Shown piece after piece: positions 47,504-57,711 of a stretch of DNA of 64,000 nt (positions are counted from its first letter, which is position 1; every line of letters begins with the position of its first letter). Under the pieces are notes generated by a model. That model ran no database searches. It was not told the origin of the DNA and saw only the letters and a program-made list of their open reading frames with translations. This DNA is from Marinobacterium zhoushanense (GTDB lineage: Bacteria > Pseudomonadota > Gammaproteobacteria > Pseudomonadales > Balneatricaceae), in NCBI RefSeq assembly GCF_014641945.1, contig NZ_BMIJ01000002.1, forward strand, positions 547,257 to 611,256, in the 5' to 3' direction. The translations under genes and the position numbers were made by a program.

Positions 47504-49767
47504 GAGCGGCTACCCCGCCGCTCCCTATGTACATCCATCACGTTCTGGATCTGGTTGATCTTGTCCATCACCCGCCCGAGCAGATCGAGACGGGCGATCT
47601 CGATCGTCAACGACAGCCGGGCCACATTACTCTTGCGGTCGGTGGCAGTATTGGCCGCCAGCACGTTGATATGCTCATTGGCCAGCACCATCATCACGTC
47701 GCGCAGCAAACCGGAGCGATCGAACGCCTCAATCGAGATATCGACCGGGTATTTCGTACTCTCTTCATCGCCCCAGTCCACACCGATAACCCGGTCTGGC
47801 TCCTGGTCGCGCAGGGCCAGCAGATTGCTGCAATCCTCGCGATGGATCGACACGCCACGACCCTGGGTGATATAGCCCATGATCGGATCTCCCGGCACGG
47901 GTTTACAGCAGGACGCGACGGTGGTCAGCAGGTTGCCGACACCCTGTATCCGCACGCCGCTACCGCCCTTGCGCGGTTCATCCGAAACTCCGCTGGGCAG
48001 TGCCAGGTCCAGCTGTTCCTCGGGTTCATCGGCTTCCACCTGCCGCTGGGCTTCATTGACGATCTGCGATAGCCGCAGATCCCCCGCCCCGACAGCAGCG
48101 TACATATCCTCGCCCTGTTTGAAATGGAGGTTATGGGCAACCGTCTGCATGTCGACCTGGTGCGCATCGATCGCCAGTCGGCGAAACTCGCGCAGCACCA
48201 TATCCCGCCCGGCATCGGCGTTCTGGTCCTTGGCCTGGAGCTTGAACCAGTGCGCCACCTTGGCACGAGCCCGTGAGGTGGTGACATAGCCCAGGTTGGA
48301 GTTGAGCCAGTCGCGCCGCGGCCGCTCTTCGCCGGTCAGGACCTCGACCTGATCACCGGTCTTCAACTGCCGGTTCAACGGCACTATACGCCCATTGATG
48401 CGGGCGCCACGGCAGCGATGGCCGATCTCGGTATGCACGCGATAGGCAAAGTCCACCGGAGTCGCGCCGTTGGGCAGGTCGACCACGTGGCCATCGGGAG
48501 TAAAGACGTAGACCCTATCCTGTACCGCATCGCCACGCAGCATCTCACCGAAGGTTTCGCTATCGCCCAGTTCGTCATGCCACTCCAGTACCTGACGCAA
48601 CCAGGAGATCTTCTCCTCATAGCCGTCCCGGCGCGAGCGGGTGTCGGTGCCCTTGTAGAGGTGATGGGCACACACGCCCAGCTCGGCCTCTTCATGCATG
48701 GTGAAGGTGCGGATCTGTACCTCAAGCACCTTGCCCTCGGGTCCGAATACGGCGGTGTGCAGGGAACGGTAGCCGTTGGGTTTGGGCGAGGCGATATAGT
48801 CGTCAAATTCGTGCGCAATGTTGCGCCACAAGCCGTGCACGATACCCAGCACGGTGTAACAGTCGCGAATCTCGGGCACCAGGATGCGCACCGCGCGCAC
48901 GTCGTAGACCTGGCTGAACTCGATGTTCTTGCGCTGCATTTTGCGCCAGATACTGTAGATGTGTTTGGCCCGCCCCATGACCTGGCCGTCGATACTGGCG
49001 TCCTTGAGACGCGAGCGCAGCAGTTCTACCGCCTCATTGATATACAACTGGCGATCGAGCCGACGCTCATCGAGCAGGCGCGCTATATGCTTGTAGTCGT
49101 TCGGCTTGAGGTAGCGGAAGGAGAGATCTTCAAGCTCCCATTTGATGTGACCGATGCCAAGCCGGTGCGCCAGTGGCGCGTAGATATCGAACACCTCCCG
49201 CGCGACCAGGTAGCGTTTCTTGCGCGAGCCATCCTTGACGCCACGGATGGCACAGGTGCGTTCGGCGATCTTGATCAGCGCCACGCGCACATCGTCGATC
49301 ATCGCCACCAGCATCTTGCGCAGGTTATCCACCTGCGTGGCACCGGTACCCAGGACATTCGCTTCGCTGCGGGGATTTTTCAGTGAACCGATAGCGGCCA
49401 TCTGCAGCACACCGTCGATCAGTTGGGCGATGGTCGCACCGAACTCCTTGCGCACGCGCTCCAGCGCAAGTTTATGTTCACGCACGGCACGATAGAGAAT
49501 CGCGGCAACCAGGGTTTCCTGATCCTGCTGCAGCTCAGCGAGGATCTGGGCCATCTCCAGACCGGTCAGGAAACTGCCCAGCGTATTAGAACCCCAGGAG
49601 TCCTCCTCGGGGGGCACATCGGCTTGCGCCTGACGCGCTACTTCACAAGCTTTACACACCTGTGCGGGGTCGACCAGCTTAACCTGTTCCTGCAGACGTT
49701 CCAGCCAGAGATCCAGATCTACGCTACCATCTTCCCGAATCGGGTGGTCTTCTCGAACTTTTACCAT
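47500..49767 (-). CDS. relA: (p)ppGpp synthetase RelA
   Basis: Ribosome-associated synthetase of the stringent response, 755 residues. The hydrolase HD region is degenerate (ILYRAVREHKLAL where active SpoT has HD...ED), as expected for RelA. The synthetase domain with YDVRAVRILVPEI and GYRSLHTAVFGPEG follows, then TGS (VYVFTPDGHVVDLPNGATPVDFAYRVHTEIG), a zinc-finger region (CCKPVPGDPI) and a C-terminal ACT domain. It heads the relA-mazG unit. The nearest upstream gene is cysM; the rlmD gene often found between them is absent. Confidence 0.97.
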   Translation of the reverse strand: MVKVREDHPIREDGSVDLDLWLERLQEQVKLVDPAQVCKACEVARQAQADVPPEEDSWGSNTLGSFLTGLEMAQILAELQQDQETLVAAILYRAVREHKLALERVRKEFGATIAQLIDGVLQMAAIGSLKNPRSEANVLGTGATQVDNLRKMLVAMIDDVRVALIKIAERTCAIRGVKDGSRKKRYLVAREVFDIYAPLAHRLGIGHIKWELEDLSFRYLKPNDYKHIARLLDERRLDRQLYINEAVELLRSRLKDASIDGQVMGRAKHIYSIWRKMQRKNIEFSQVYDVRAVRILVPEIRDCYTVLGIVHGLWRNIAHEFDDYIASPKPNGYRSLHTAVFGPEGKVLEVQIRTFTMHEEAELGVCAHHLYKGTDTRSRRDGYEEKISWLRQVLEWHDELGDSETFGEMLRGDAVQDRVYVFTPDGHVVDLPNGATPVDFAYRVHTEIGHRCRGARINGRIVPLNRQLKTGDQVEVLTGEERPRRDWLNSNLGYVTTSRARAKVAHWFKLQAKDQNADAGRDMVLREFRRLAIDAHQVDMQTVAHNLHFKQGEDMYAAVGAGDLRLSQIVNEAQRQVEADEPEEQLDLALPSGVSDEPRKGGSGVRIQGVGNLLTTVASCCKPVPGDPIMGYITQGRGVSIHREDCSNLLALRDQEPDRVIGVDWGDEESTKYPVDISIEAFDRSGLLRDVMMVLANEHINVLAANTATDRKSNVARLSLTIEIARLDLLGRVMDKINQIQNVMDVHRERRGSRS

Positions 49768-50002
49768 GGAGTCATACCACTCCTGTCTCGCGCTTCTGCC
49801 GTCGCCATAACTACCACAACAGACCCATATTCAAACCGCGCTCGCGCACCGCCACAAAGCAGCAACCAGAGCGCCACGGGATCTGCCCGCCGTTCACCTC
49901 CCTGGCTGCCGGCGGCTTATTCTAATCTCTATGACTCTGCCAAGCGAGTAAGTTCACCTCTTTATCAGCTTAGAGCCTTTGCTCCACAGCTGCCACGGAG
50001 GG

Positions 50003-50899
50003 TCAAGCGTTGAAAACACCTGTCGACAGGTAACGATCTCCTCGGTCGCAAATAATGCATACGATGGTGGCCCCGCTCACCTCTTCGGCAAGACGCAAAG
50101 CGCCGGCCACGGCGCCACCGGAACTCACGCCACAGAAGATCCCTTCGCGCCGTGCCAGCTCACGCATGCAGTTTTCGGCATCCTGTTGGGTGATATCGAT
50201 CACCCGGTCGACCCGCGCAGCGTCATATATGCTGGGTAGATAAGCCTCAGGCCAGCGCCGGATCCCCGGTATCTGGGAGCCCTCCTTCGGCTGCAGGCCG
50301 ACAATCTCTATCTCCGGGTTCATCTCTTTCAGGTAACGGGAGGTGCCCATGATGGTCCCCGTGGTGCCCATGGAACTGACAAAATGGGTCAGCGTGCCCT
50401 GGGTCTGCTGCCAGATCTCCGGCCCTGTCGTACGGTAGTGCGCTTCCGGATTGTCGGGGTTGGAGAACTGGTCCAATACACGCCCCTCTCCTGCTGCCTG
50501 CATCTCCAGCGCAAGATCCCGCGCACGCTCCATCCCTTCGGCCTGGGTCACGGTGATCAACTCCGCCCCATAGGCCGTCATCGCAGCCTTGCGCTCCTCA
50601 CTCATGTTATCGGGCATGATCAACTTCATGCGATAGCCCTTGATTGCAGCAGCCATCGCCAATGCGATACCGGTATTGCCCGAGGTCGCCTCGATCAAGG
50701 TGTCGCCCGGCTTGATCTCGCCGCGCTCCTCGGCCAGGGTAATCATGCTCAGCGCGGGCCGATCCTTGACCGAGCCTGCCGGGTTATTACCTTCCAACTT
50801 GCAGAGGACAATGTTGTCGTTCGCAGCTTGGATCCGCTGCAAACGAACCAGCGGCGTATGACCGACACAGTCGGCGATGGTCGGATAATGCACAGACAT
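50003..50899 (-). CDS. cysM: Cysteine synthase B (O-acetylserine sulfhydrylase)
   Basis: PLP enzyme that makes cysteine from O-acetylserine and sulfide or thiosulfate. It has 298 residues, close to E. coli CysM. The Schiff-base lysine is Lys45 in NNPAGSVKDRPA, and the substrate loop EATSGNTGIALA is present. The C-terminal FCGVSSGGAVAGALRLAEE is the PLP phosphate region. It stands alone between relA and acpS; the 209 bases upstream should contain its promoter. Confidence 0.95.
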   Translation of the reverse strand: MSVHYPTIADCVGHTPLVRLQRIQAANDNIVLCKLEGNNPAGSVKDRPALSMITLAEERGEIKPGDTLIEATSGNTGIALAMAAAIKGYRMKLIMPDNMSEERKAAMTAYGAELITVTQAEGMERARDLALEMQAAGEGRVLDQFSNPDNPEAHYRTTGPEIWQQTQGTLTHFVSSMGTTGTIMGTSRYLKEMNPEIEIVGLQPKEGSQIPGIRRWPEAYLPSIYDAARVDRVIDITQQDAENCMRELARREGIFCGVSSGGAVAGALRLAEEVSGATIVCIICDRGDRYLSTGVFNA

Positions 50900-51108
50900 C
50901 GTTATGACTCATGAAGAGGTTTAAATAACAATATGGAATATAAAAAAGTGATTTTATACCCATATATGAGGATCACGATCATAGCAGTCAGCCTTAAACG
51001 CCACAACCGACCCGGCCTGGTGGCAACGGCCCTGTTCATTGTCGCAACTTCTACAGGCAAGAGGTTAATAGCCCCCTGCTCAGGGGTAATTAGCAAACCG
51101 CTTGCCAG

Positions 51109-51489
51109 TTAGGAGAAGGCTTCTGCGATAACGGTGGCGACCACGTAATGCTGTTCATCGCTATAGGAAAGGTGCCAGCCGGAAATATTGAGGGTGTCGG
51201 CGATCTCGGCGGCTCGTCCACTGAGTTCCAGCAAGGGTCTGCCGCTATCGGCATGGTAAATGCTGAGCTGATGCCAACCGACCCCCTTTGCGATGCCGGT
51301 ACCCAGAGCTTTAACCGCTGCTTCTTTCGCCGCAAAACGTTTGGCCAGAAAGCGAGCCGGCATGTTCGACTGCTCGAAATATACCAATTCAGCCTCGGTC
51401 AGTATTCGCTGCGCCAACCGAGGCGTACGCTCCAACGCCGCCTCGATACGCGCGATCTCCACAATGTCGGTGCCCAGGCCTGCGATCAT
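51109..51489 (-). CDS. acpS: Holo-[acyl-carrier-protein] synthase
   Basis: Transfers 4'-phosphopantetheine from CoA to acyl carrier protein. It has 126 residues with the family motifs [15 protein letters not shown] (Mg-binding Asp) and [14 protein letters not shown]. It overlaps pdxJ by four bases and is the last gene of the lepA-to-acpS operon. It ends with [16 protein letters not shown], as is usual. Confidence 0.96.
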   Translation of the reverse strand: MIAGLGTDIVEIARIEAALERTPRLAQRILTEAELVYFEQSNMPARFLAKRFAAKEAAVKALGTGIAKGVGWHQLSIYHADSGRPLLELSGRAAEIADTLNISGWHLSYSDEQHYVVATVIAEAFS

Positions 51490-52259
51490 CGCCGTACGGC
51501 ATCCCGCTGTGCCTGTACCCGCTGCTGAGCGCGATCCATCAGGTCACGCATCTCTACGACGGCCTGCTTGATCCCGACAAAGAGGGCATGCGCGATCAGG
51601 GCATGGCCGATATTGAGCTCATGCAACTCGGGAATCTCCGCGACGGCCTCCACATTGTGATAGTGCAGGCCATGCCCGGCATTGACGATCAGACCAAGCT
51701 CCCGTGCCCTGCGTGCCGCCAGCTTCAGCCGTTCGAGCTCAGCTCGTTGACGATCCGGCGTTTCGGCGTCGGCGTAGGCGCCGGTGTGAAGCTCAATGAC
51801 CGGCGCCTGGCAGCGCGCTGCCGCCTCAATCTGACTCGGCTCCGGATCGATAAACAGCGACACTTCGCTACCCGCGGCACTCAATCGGCGGCAAGCAGCA
51901 GCGACCTCGTCAAAATGACCGCTGACATCGAGGCCGCCCTCGGTCGTTAGCTCCTCGCGCTTTTCCGGCACCAGGCAGACATGAGCGGGGCGGATCTCCT
52001 CGGCAAAGGCGAGCATCTCCTCGGTGACAGCCATCTCCAGATTCATCCGCGTATTGAGTACCTCGGCCAGCACGCGCACATCCCGCTCCTGGATATGACG
52101 GCGATCTTCCCGCAGATGGACGGTTATGCCATCGGCGCCAGCCTCTTCTGCCAGCAGCGCACCGTGTACCGGATCGGGATAACGGGTGCCACGCGCCTGA
52201 CGCAGTGTGGCGATATGGTCGATATTGACGCCCAGCAGAAGGCGGTTGGGGTCTACCAC
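51486..52259 (-). CDS. pdxJ: Pyridoxine 5'-phosphate synthase
   Basis: Condenses 1-deoxyxylulose 5-phosphate with 3-amino-1-hydroxyacetone phosphate in vitamin B6 synthesis. It has 257 residues. Signatures [16 protein letters not shown] and [12 protein letters not shown] with the catalytic His/Glu residues are visible. It starts with GTG 52259, six bases after GGAG. It lies between recO and acpS, the common order in Gammaproteobacteria. Confidence 0.97.
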   Translation of the reverse strand: MVDPNRLLLGVNIDHIATLRQARGTRYPDPVHGALLAEEAGADGITVHLREDRRHIQERDVRVLAEVLNTRMNLEMAVTEEMLAFAEEIRPAHVCLVPEKREELTTEGGLDVSGHFDEVAAACRRLSAAGSEVSLFIDPEPSQIEAAARCQAPVIELHTGAYADAETPDRQRAELERLKLAARRARELGLIVNAGHGLHYHNVEAVAEIPELHELNIGHALIAHALFVGIKQAVVEMRDLMDRAQQRVQAQRDAVRR

Positions 52260-52262
52260 GGG

Positions 52263-52946
52263 TTACTCCTTTATTCTTGTGAATAATAGACGGCTGTTCA
52301 ACGGACGCTCTCCGAGCAGTTCCGCAAGTGCTTCACGCATCAAGCGCTTGGCGCTGCGACGTACCTCCACGTCCTCATATCTGTCTTCGGCGATGGCCAG
52401 TAGATGTTGTCCCGAATAGCGATACATGCCCTCTACTGCGGGCACCAGCCCGCGCTGCGGCAGGAAGCTATAGGTCATTCGGGCATCCAGCCCCGCCAGC
52501 CCCAGCCCGAAACCTAGCTCATCCAGCAACTGATGTTCGAAGGTACGCAAGGCACCCTCGATATCCTGGCCCAGTTGCAGCTCGTTGAGCACGTATCGGT
52601 AGTATAGGAAAAGCCGCGGGCAGGGCTCCTCAGGCTGCAAAAGACGCTGCAGAAGCTCGTTGACATAGAGGCCGCACAGCAGCGCCGTGCCACCAAGTGG
52701 CGGTTGTACCTCCACACCTTCGACTGCGCCCAGATTCTTCAGTTCATGACGCCCGTGCCAGCCCAGTTGCAGCGCCTGAAAGGGCTGAAGCGATGAACGC
52801 AAACGGGAACGCGGCCGACGCGCACCGCGCGCGACCACACTTATGCGGCCATGCTCAAGGGTCAACAGGTCAACCAGCAGACTGCTTTCGAGGTAGGGCC
52901 GGCTATGCAGTACGTAACCCGCCGATGACTCGACCCTTTGACTCAT
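52263..52946 (-). CDS. recO: DNA repair protein RecO
   Basis: Recombination mediator that helps RecA load on single-stranded DNA in the RecFOR pathway. It has 227 residues with an N-terminal OB fold (SSAGYVLHSRPYLESSLLVDLLTLEHGRISVVARGARR) and a helical C-domain. It has no zinc-finger cysteine cluster, as in many gammaproteobacterial RecO proteins. It is between era and pdxJ, 9 bases after era. Confidence 0.95.
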   Translation of the reverse strand: MSQRVESSAGYVLHSRPYLESSLLVDLLTLEHGRISVVARGARRPRSRLRSSLQPFQALQLGWHGRHELKNLGAVEGVEVQPPLGGTALLCGLYVNELLQRLLQPEEPCPRLFLYYRYVLNELQLGQDIEGALRTFEHQLLDELGFGLGLAGLDARMTYSFLPQRGLVPAVEGMYRYSGQHLLAIAEDRYEDVEVRRSAKRLMREALAELLGERPLNSRLLFTRIKE

Positions 52947-52955
52947 GGATCAAAC

Positions 52956-53879
52956 TCACTCGTGTCGGTAACCCAGGCTGTGCAGCGCACGCTCATTGTC
53001 CGCCCAGCCTCGCTTTACCTTTACCCAGAGATTGAGCATGACCTTGCAATCAAACATGCGCTCCATATCCTGGCGCGCATCACGCCCTATCCCTTTCAAC
53101 ACTTCGCCCTTGTTGCCGATAACGATCCGCTTTTGCCCTTCACGTTCGACCAGGATCAACGCACTGATCGTCAGCAGCCCCCCCTCATGGCGGAACTCCT
53201 CGATCTCGACGGTGGTGCCATAGGGCACTTCGTCGCCGAGATTACGCATCAGCTTCTCTCGAACCAGCTCCGCCGCGACGAAGCGCGAGCTACGATCGGT
53301 AATCTGGTCCTCAGGGTAGAGATGGACGCCCTGCGGAATGTAACGCTCGACTACCTCTTCAAGGTGAGTGACGTTATGCCCTTTTTCGGCCGAAACAGGC
53401 ACGATTTCAGCAAATTCAAGCTTTGCTGAAAGTTGCTCCAGCTGGGGTAGCAGGACCCCCTTATCCTTGAGCAGGTCCACCTTGTTGACCGCCAGAATCA
53501 CCGGGCAGCGAGCAAACTTCAGCTTCTCGAGAACCGCCTCGTCCTCCTCCGTCCAGGCGGTACGGTCGACGATAAACACGATCACATCAACGTGACGCAA
53601 CGCCTCGGATGCCGTCTGGTTCATGTAGCGGTTCAGCGCCCGCCCCTTATCATCGATATGCAGTCCCGGGGTATCGACATAGATAACCTGCAAGTCATCT
53701 TCGGTCTTGATACCCAGTATCTGATGCCGGGTGGTCTGCGGCTTTTTCGAGGTAATACTGAGCTTCTGTCCGAGAATCCGGTTCATCAGAGTGGACTTAC
53801 CCACATTCGGACGTCCGACGATGGTGACATAACCGCAGCGCTGTTCACCGCCCAGCTCATTGTCGAGGTGCTCACTCAT
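52956..53879 (-). CDS. era: GTPase Era
   Basis: Essential GTPase that binds the 3' end of 16S rRNA in 30S assembly. It has 307 residues: G1 GRPNVGKST at 22-30, G3 VDTPGLH, G4 NKVD, and a C-terminal KH domain with the [15 protein letters not shown] core. It overlaps rnc by four bases. Complete and typical. Confidence 0.98.
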   Translation of the reverse strand: MSEHLDNELGGEQRCGYVTIVGRPNVGKSTLMNRILGQKLSITSKKPQTTRHQILGIKTEDDLQVIYVDTPGLHIDDKGRALNRYMNQTASEALRHVDVIVFIVDRTAWTEEDEAVLEKLKFARCPVILAVNKVDLLKDKGVLLPQLEQLSAKLEFAEIVPVSAEKGHNVTHLEEVVERYIPQGVHLYPEDQITDRSSRFVAAELVREKLMRNLGDEVPYGTTVEIEEFRHEGGLLTISALILVEREGQKRIVIGNKGEVLKGIGRDARQDMERMFDCKVMLNLWVKVKRGWADNERALHSLGYRHE

Positions 53880-54565
53880 GCTTTGCCTCCACTAATTTCC
53901 AAGGCGGTCAATGCGGCGCGTGCAGCTTCCTGCTCAGCCTGCCGACGACTGCTCCCCACACCCTCAGTCGGGCTTTCGAGTAGCGACACCTCACAACGGA
54001 TACGGAAGGTCTGCGCATGAGCTTCGCCCTCGACCGACAGCAACTCGTAATTGGGCAGCGCTTCGCGACGGGACTGGAGAAACTCCTGCAGACGTGTCTT
54101 TGAATCCTTCAGCGTCTCGTTCAGATCCAGCTCCTGCAAACGGGACTCGAACCATTTCAGTATAAACTCACGCACGCAGGACAGATCGGTGTCGAGGTAA
54201 ATAGCGCCAATAATCGCTTCAACAGCGTCCGCTAATATCGAGTCACGGCGAAATCCGCCACTTTTCAACTCGCCCGAACCCAGGCGCAGATAGTCGCCGA
54301 TATTCAGTTCGCGCGCGATTTCGGACAGGGTTTCGCCCTTCACCAGACGCGCGCGCAACCGGCTCATCTGGCCTTCACGCGCGGCTGGAAACTTGTGGTA
54401 CAGCGCCTCCGCAATAACGAAGTTCAGGATAGAGTCGCCAAGAAACTCGAGACGCTCGTTGTTGCGTTTGCCGCAACTACGGTGGGTCAACGCTAGCTCG
54501 AACAGGCCGGGATCTGAAAAATCGTGTCCCAACCGACGTGCCAGCTCATCTATAGGTTTTATCAA
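53876..54565 (-). CDS. rnc: Ribonuclease III
   Basis: Double-strand-specific RNase that processes rRNA precursors and some mRNAs. It has 229 residues. The family signature [20 protein letters not shown] contains the catalytic acidic residues, and a double-stranded RNA-binding domain occupies about residues 155-225. It starts with TTG 54565, overlapping the DUF4845 stop by four bases (TTGA); no better start is in frame. The lepB-rnc-era order is conserved in Proteobacteria. Confidence 0.97.
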   Translation of the reverse strand: MIKPIDELARRLGHDFSDPGLFELALTHRSCGKRNNERLEFLGDSILNFVIAEALYHKFPAAREGQMSRLRARLVKGETLSEIARELNIGDYLRLGSGELKSGGFRRDSILADAVEAIIGAIYLDTDLSCVREFILKWFESRLQELDLNETLKDSKTRLQEFLQSRREALPNYELLSVEGEAHAQTFRIRCEVSLLESPTEGVGSSRRQAEQEAARAALTALEISGGKA

Positions 54566-54939
54566 GGTTTCGTAACTTCAAAGTGCTCTTTAAATACCAC
54601 CACGGCATCGACGTTATAAAACATCGGCACACGTGTCTCGTAATCCAGATCGAAGTGGAGCACCCCCTCTTCGAGCTTGATCTTCAGTGATTCACGCTCG
54701 GGCAGGCGCACCTGGTTGATCCCGAAGCGACGATCCAGATCGCGCTTAATTTCAGGTATAGGTTTTTTGAGTTCATCCTGATCAAGCGTCACGTTCTCCA
54801 CAATCGATTTGATCGTCCAATGGTCCATGTAGGGCGTATAAAGCTTGAAACCGACGGTAAAAAACACGCCTGCTACCATAATCACGATCAATGTCGCCAG
54901 TATGGAAGCACCCTGTTCTCCGCACCTGTATCCGCGCAT
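54562..54939 (-). CDS. DUF4845 membrane protein
   Basis: A 125-residue protein with a basic N-terminal tail, one membrane helix (about 12-33, [23 protein letters not shown]) and a periplasmic domain; it matches DUF4845, commonly between lepB and rnc. Its function is unknown. The start at ATG 54939 follows GGAG; a longer frame to 55005 would run into the lepB end. It is coupled to rnc. Confidence 0.88.
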   Translation of the reverse strand: MRGYRCGEQGASILATLIVIMVAGVFFTVGFKLYTPYMDHWTIKSIVENVTLDQDELKKPIPEIKRDLDRRFGINQVRLPERESLKIKLEEGVLHFDLDYETRVPMFYNVDAVVVFKEHFEVTKP

Positions 54940-54950
54940 CCTGTTCTCCT

Positions 54951-55763
54951 TTACTTGATTGAACGAACTGCACCGAAGTCCGGCAAGCTCAGCAGCTCTG
55001 ACCAATGCATCCAGACCGCTACCGCCTTGCCAACCAAAAGCTCATCCGGTACGAAGCCCCAGTAACGGCTATCGTTGCTGTTATCACGGTTATCGCCCAT
55101 AACAAAATAGTGCCCGGCCGGCACCGTCCACTGAGCATTCAGCGTGGGTCGCCCAATGTCGCGATAGATCTCGTGCTCCGCTTCGCCGAGCGTCTCCTTG
55201 ACCAGCAGCCGCTCCGGACTTAACGGGGGTAGCTGAGCCAGTAATGACTGACTCTGTGCCTCGCCATTTATATAGACCACCTTGTCACTATAGGTCACGA
55301 CATCCCCGGGCAATCCAACCACACGCTTGATGTAATTGATGCTCGGCTGCTCCGGATACTTGAAGACAACCACATCCCCGCGCTGGGGCTCATCAAGCGG
55401 CAGGAACTTGGTATTCAACACTGGTAGACGCAGCCCGTAGTGATATTTATTGACCAGGATATAGTCACCCACCTGCAATGTGGGCAGCATCGAGCCGGAA
55501 GGGATCTGGAAGGGCTCATAGAGAAACGAACGCAGCAACAACACGAGCCCGAGAACCGGGAACATGGAACGCGACAGGTCAGCCCAGCCACTCGGTTGTA
55601 TCAGTTGCTTGCGCGCCTCTTCCGGCAGGGCGCCCCCCGCCTTTAGTTCGGCTTCCGCCAATCGCAGCCGCCGCCGGGGCACGAACACCAACATATCTAA
55701 CAACCAGAGCACACCGGTAACGAACGTTGCCAGCACCAGAATCAGGGCAAAATCGAAATTCAT
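54951..55763 (-). CDS. lepB: Signal peptidase I
   Basis: Inner-membrane serine peptidase that removes signal peptides. It has 270 residues with two N-terminal membrane helices (about 4-24 and 66-85). The catalytic Ser is in IPSGSMLPTLQVGDYILVNK, and the Lys general base is in INYIKRVVGLPGD. The C-terminal GHYFVMGDNRDNSNDSRYWGFV box is conserved. It follows lepA by eight bases. Confidence 0.97.
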   Translation of the reverse strand: MNFDFALILVLATFVTGVLWLLDMLVFVPRRRLRLAEAELKAGGALPEEARKQLIQPSGWADLSRSMFPVLGLVLLLRSFLYEPFQIPSGSMLPTLQVGDYILVNKYHYGLRLPVLNTKFLPLDEPQRGDVVVFKYPEQPSINYIKRVVGLPGDVVTYSDKVVYINGEAQSQSLLAQLPPLSPERLLVKETLGEAEHEIYRDIGRPTLNAQWTVPAGHYFVMGDNRDNSNDSRYWGFVPDELLVGKAVAVWMHWSELLSLPDFGAVRSIK

Positions 55764-55771
55764 CCTTAGCC

Positions 55772-57571
55772 TCAGCTATCCACTTTCAGTACAGCGAGGA
55801 AGGCATCCTGGGGTATTTCGACCCGACCCACCTGCTTCATCCGTTTCTTACCCTCTTTCTGCTTCGCGAGCAGCTTCTTCTTGCGGCTGACATCACCGCC
55901 ATAACACTTGGCCAACACGTTCTTGCGTAGCGCCTTAACCGTGGTCCGCGCGATGATCTTACCGCCCAACGCGGCCTGGATCGCAACGTCGAACATCTGC
56001 CGTGGAATAAGCTCTTTCATCTTCTCACACAGGATACGACCGCGGTACAGCGCGTTATCCCGGTGCAGGATCACAGCCAAAGCATCCACCTTTTCGCCGT
56101 TGATCAGTATATCCATGCGCACCAGCTTGGCCGGATCGAAGCGTTTAAAACTGTACTCAAGAGAGGCATAACCGCGACTGACCGATTTCAGTCGATCGAA
56201 GAAATCGAGCACCACTTCAGCCATCGGCAGCTCATAGCTCAGCTGAACCTGACTACCGACAAACTGCATGTTTTTCTGCATCCCGCGTTTTTCGACACAG
56301 AGACCGATCACAGAACCGAGGTGGTCCTGGGGAACGAGAATATTGGCCTCGACGATGGGCTCACGCATCTCTTTGATTGCGCCGGGATCCGGTAATTTGG
56401 ACGGACTGTCGATATAGACGACCTCACCATTCCCCATCTCGACCTCGTACACTACCGTCGGCGCAGTGGTGATCAGATCCAGATCGTACTCACGCTCAAG
56501 CCGCTCCTGGATGATCTCCATGTGCAACATGCCGAGGAAGCCGCAGCGGAAACCAAAGCCCAAGGCATCAGATGTCTCCGGCTCGAAGAACAGCGAGGCA
56601 TCGTTCAACGTCAACTTATCCAACGCGTCACGAAAATCCTCGTAGTCATCCGCACTGGTCGGGAACAGACCAGCGTAAACCTGAGGCTGTATACGTTTAA
56701 AGCCGGGCAAACTGGCCACATCCGGCGTTTTCGCATGCGTAAGCGTATCGCCGACCGGCGCGCCATGAATATCCTTGACACCGGCGACGACAAAACCCAC
56801 CTCGCCCGCACGCAGCATACCGGTCTCTGTCTGCTTCGGTGTGAAGATCCCCACCAGTTCAGCCTGGTGAGTCTGACCGGTGGACTTCACCAGGATCTTG
56901 TCTTTCTTCTTCAGCGTGCCCTGCTTGACGCGCACCAGGGAGACCACGCCCAGATAATTGTCGAACCAGGAATCGATAATCAGCGCCTGCAGCGGTGCGT
57001 CCACGTCGCCTTCCGGAGCCGGAATCACCTTGATCAGCGCTTCCAGCACATCCTCGATACCCATACCGGTCTTCGCCGAGCAGGCGATAGCGTCGGTGGC
57101 GTCGATGCCGATCACCTCCTCTATCTCATGCCGAACACGCTCGGGTTCAGCCTGAGGGAGATCCATCTTATTCAGGACTGGCAGCACCTCCAGCCCCTGC
57201 TCGATCGCGGTGTAGCAGTTCGCAACGGACTGCGCCTCAACCCCCTGCGCCGCATCGACAATTAGCAGGGCCCCCTCGCATGCCGACAGCGACCGCGATA
57301 CCTCGTAGGAGAAATCGACGTGCCCCGGGGTATCGATGAAATTGAGCTGGTAGGTGCTGCCGTTGTTCGCGGTGTAGTTAAGGGTGACGCTCTGGGCCTT
57401 GATTGTGATACCGCGCTCACGCTCGATATCCATGGAATCGAGGACCTGCGCGGCCATCTCCCGCTCCGACAGCCCGCCACAGATCTGTATCAGACGATCG
57501 GCCAAGGTCGATTTACCATGATCGATATGGGCGATAATTGAGAAATTACGTATATGGTCCAGCTTGCTCAC
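55772..57571 (-). CDS. lepA: Elongation factor 4 (LepA)
   Basis: Translational GTPase that acts on stalled or initiating ribosomes. It has 599 residues: G1 HIDHGKST near residue 16-23, the conserved [14 protein letters not shown], and a unique C-terminal domain ending in a KRMK-containing tail ([17 protein letters not shown]). It starts with GTG 57571. It heads the lepA-lepB-DUF4845-rnc-era-recO-pdxJ-acpS unit. Confidence 0.98.
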   Translation of the reverse strand: MSKLDHIRNFSIIAHIDHGKSTLADRLIQICGGLSEREMAAQVLDSMDIERERGITIKAQSVTLNYTANNGSTYQLNFIDTPGHVDFSYEVSRSLSACEGALLIVDAAQGVEAQSVANCYTAIEQGLEVLPVLNKMDLPQAEPERVRHEIEEVIGIDATDAIACSAKTGMGIEDVLEALIKVIPAPEGDVDAPLQALIIDSWFDNYLGVVSLVRVKQGTLKKKDKILVKSTGQTHQAELVGIFTPKQTETGMLRAGEVGFVVAGVKDIHGAPVGDTLTHAKTPDVASLPGFKRIQPQVYAGLFPTSADDYEDFRDALDKLTLNDASLFFEPETSDALGFGFRCGFLGMLHMEIIQERLEREYDLDLITTAPTVVYEVEMGNGEVVYIDSPSKLPDPGAIKEMREPIVEANILVPQDHLGSVIGLCVEKRGMQKNMQFVGSQVQLSYELPMAEVVLDFFDRLKSVSRGYASLEYSFKRFDPAKLVRMDILINGEKVDALAVILHRDNALYRGRILCEKMKELIPRQMFDVAIQAALGGKIIARTTVKALRKNVLAKCYGGDVSRKKKLLAKQKEGKKRMKQVGRVEIPQDAFLAVLKVDS

Positions 57572-57677
57572 AATAGGGCTACTCGGTTCGAACTGACGAC
57601 GGAGAACGGCGTTACAAGAAGCGCAGCAGTTTACCGTATTTCCCTTTACACAGCACGTAATGTGAACTTCACTGCAA

Positions 57678-57706
57678 TGAAAAAGGGGACTCTCGCCCCC
57701 CTTTTA
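57678..57706 (-). terminator. Rho-independent terminator after mucD
   Basis: Eight-base stem AAAAGGGG / CCCCTTTT with a nine-base centre and T run reading leftward, 5 bases after the mucD stop. It ends the rpoE-rse-mucD transcript before lepA. Confidence 0.85.
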
Positions 57707-57711
57707 CGCTC

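Noticed and set aside
47500..49767. Missing HD residues in the RelA hydrolase domain
   Set aside because: Expected for monofunctional RelA; not a defect.
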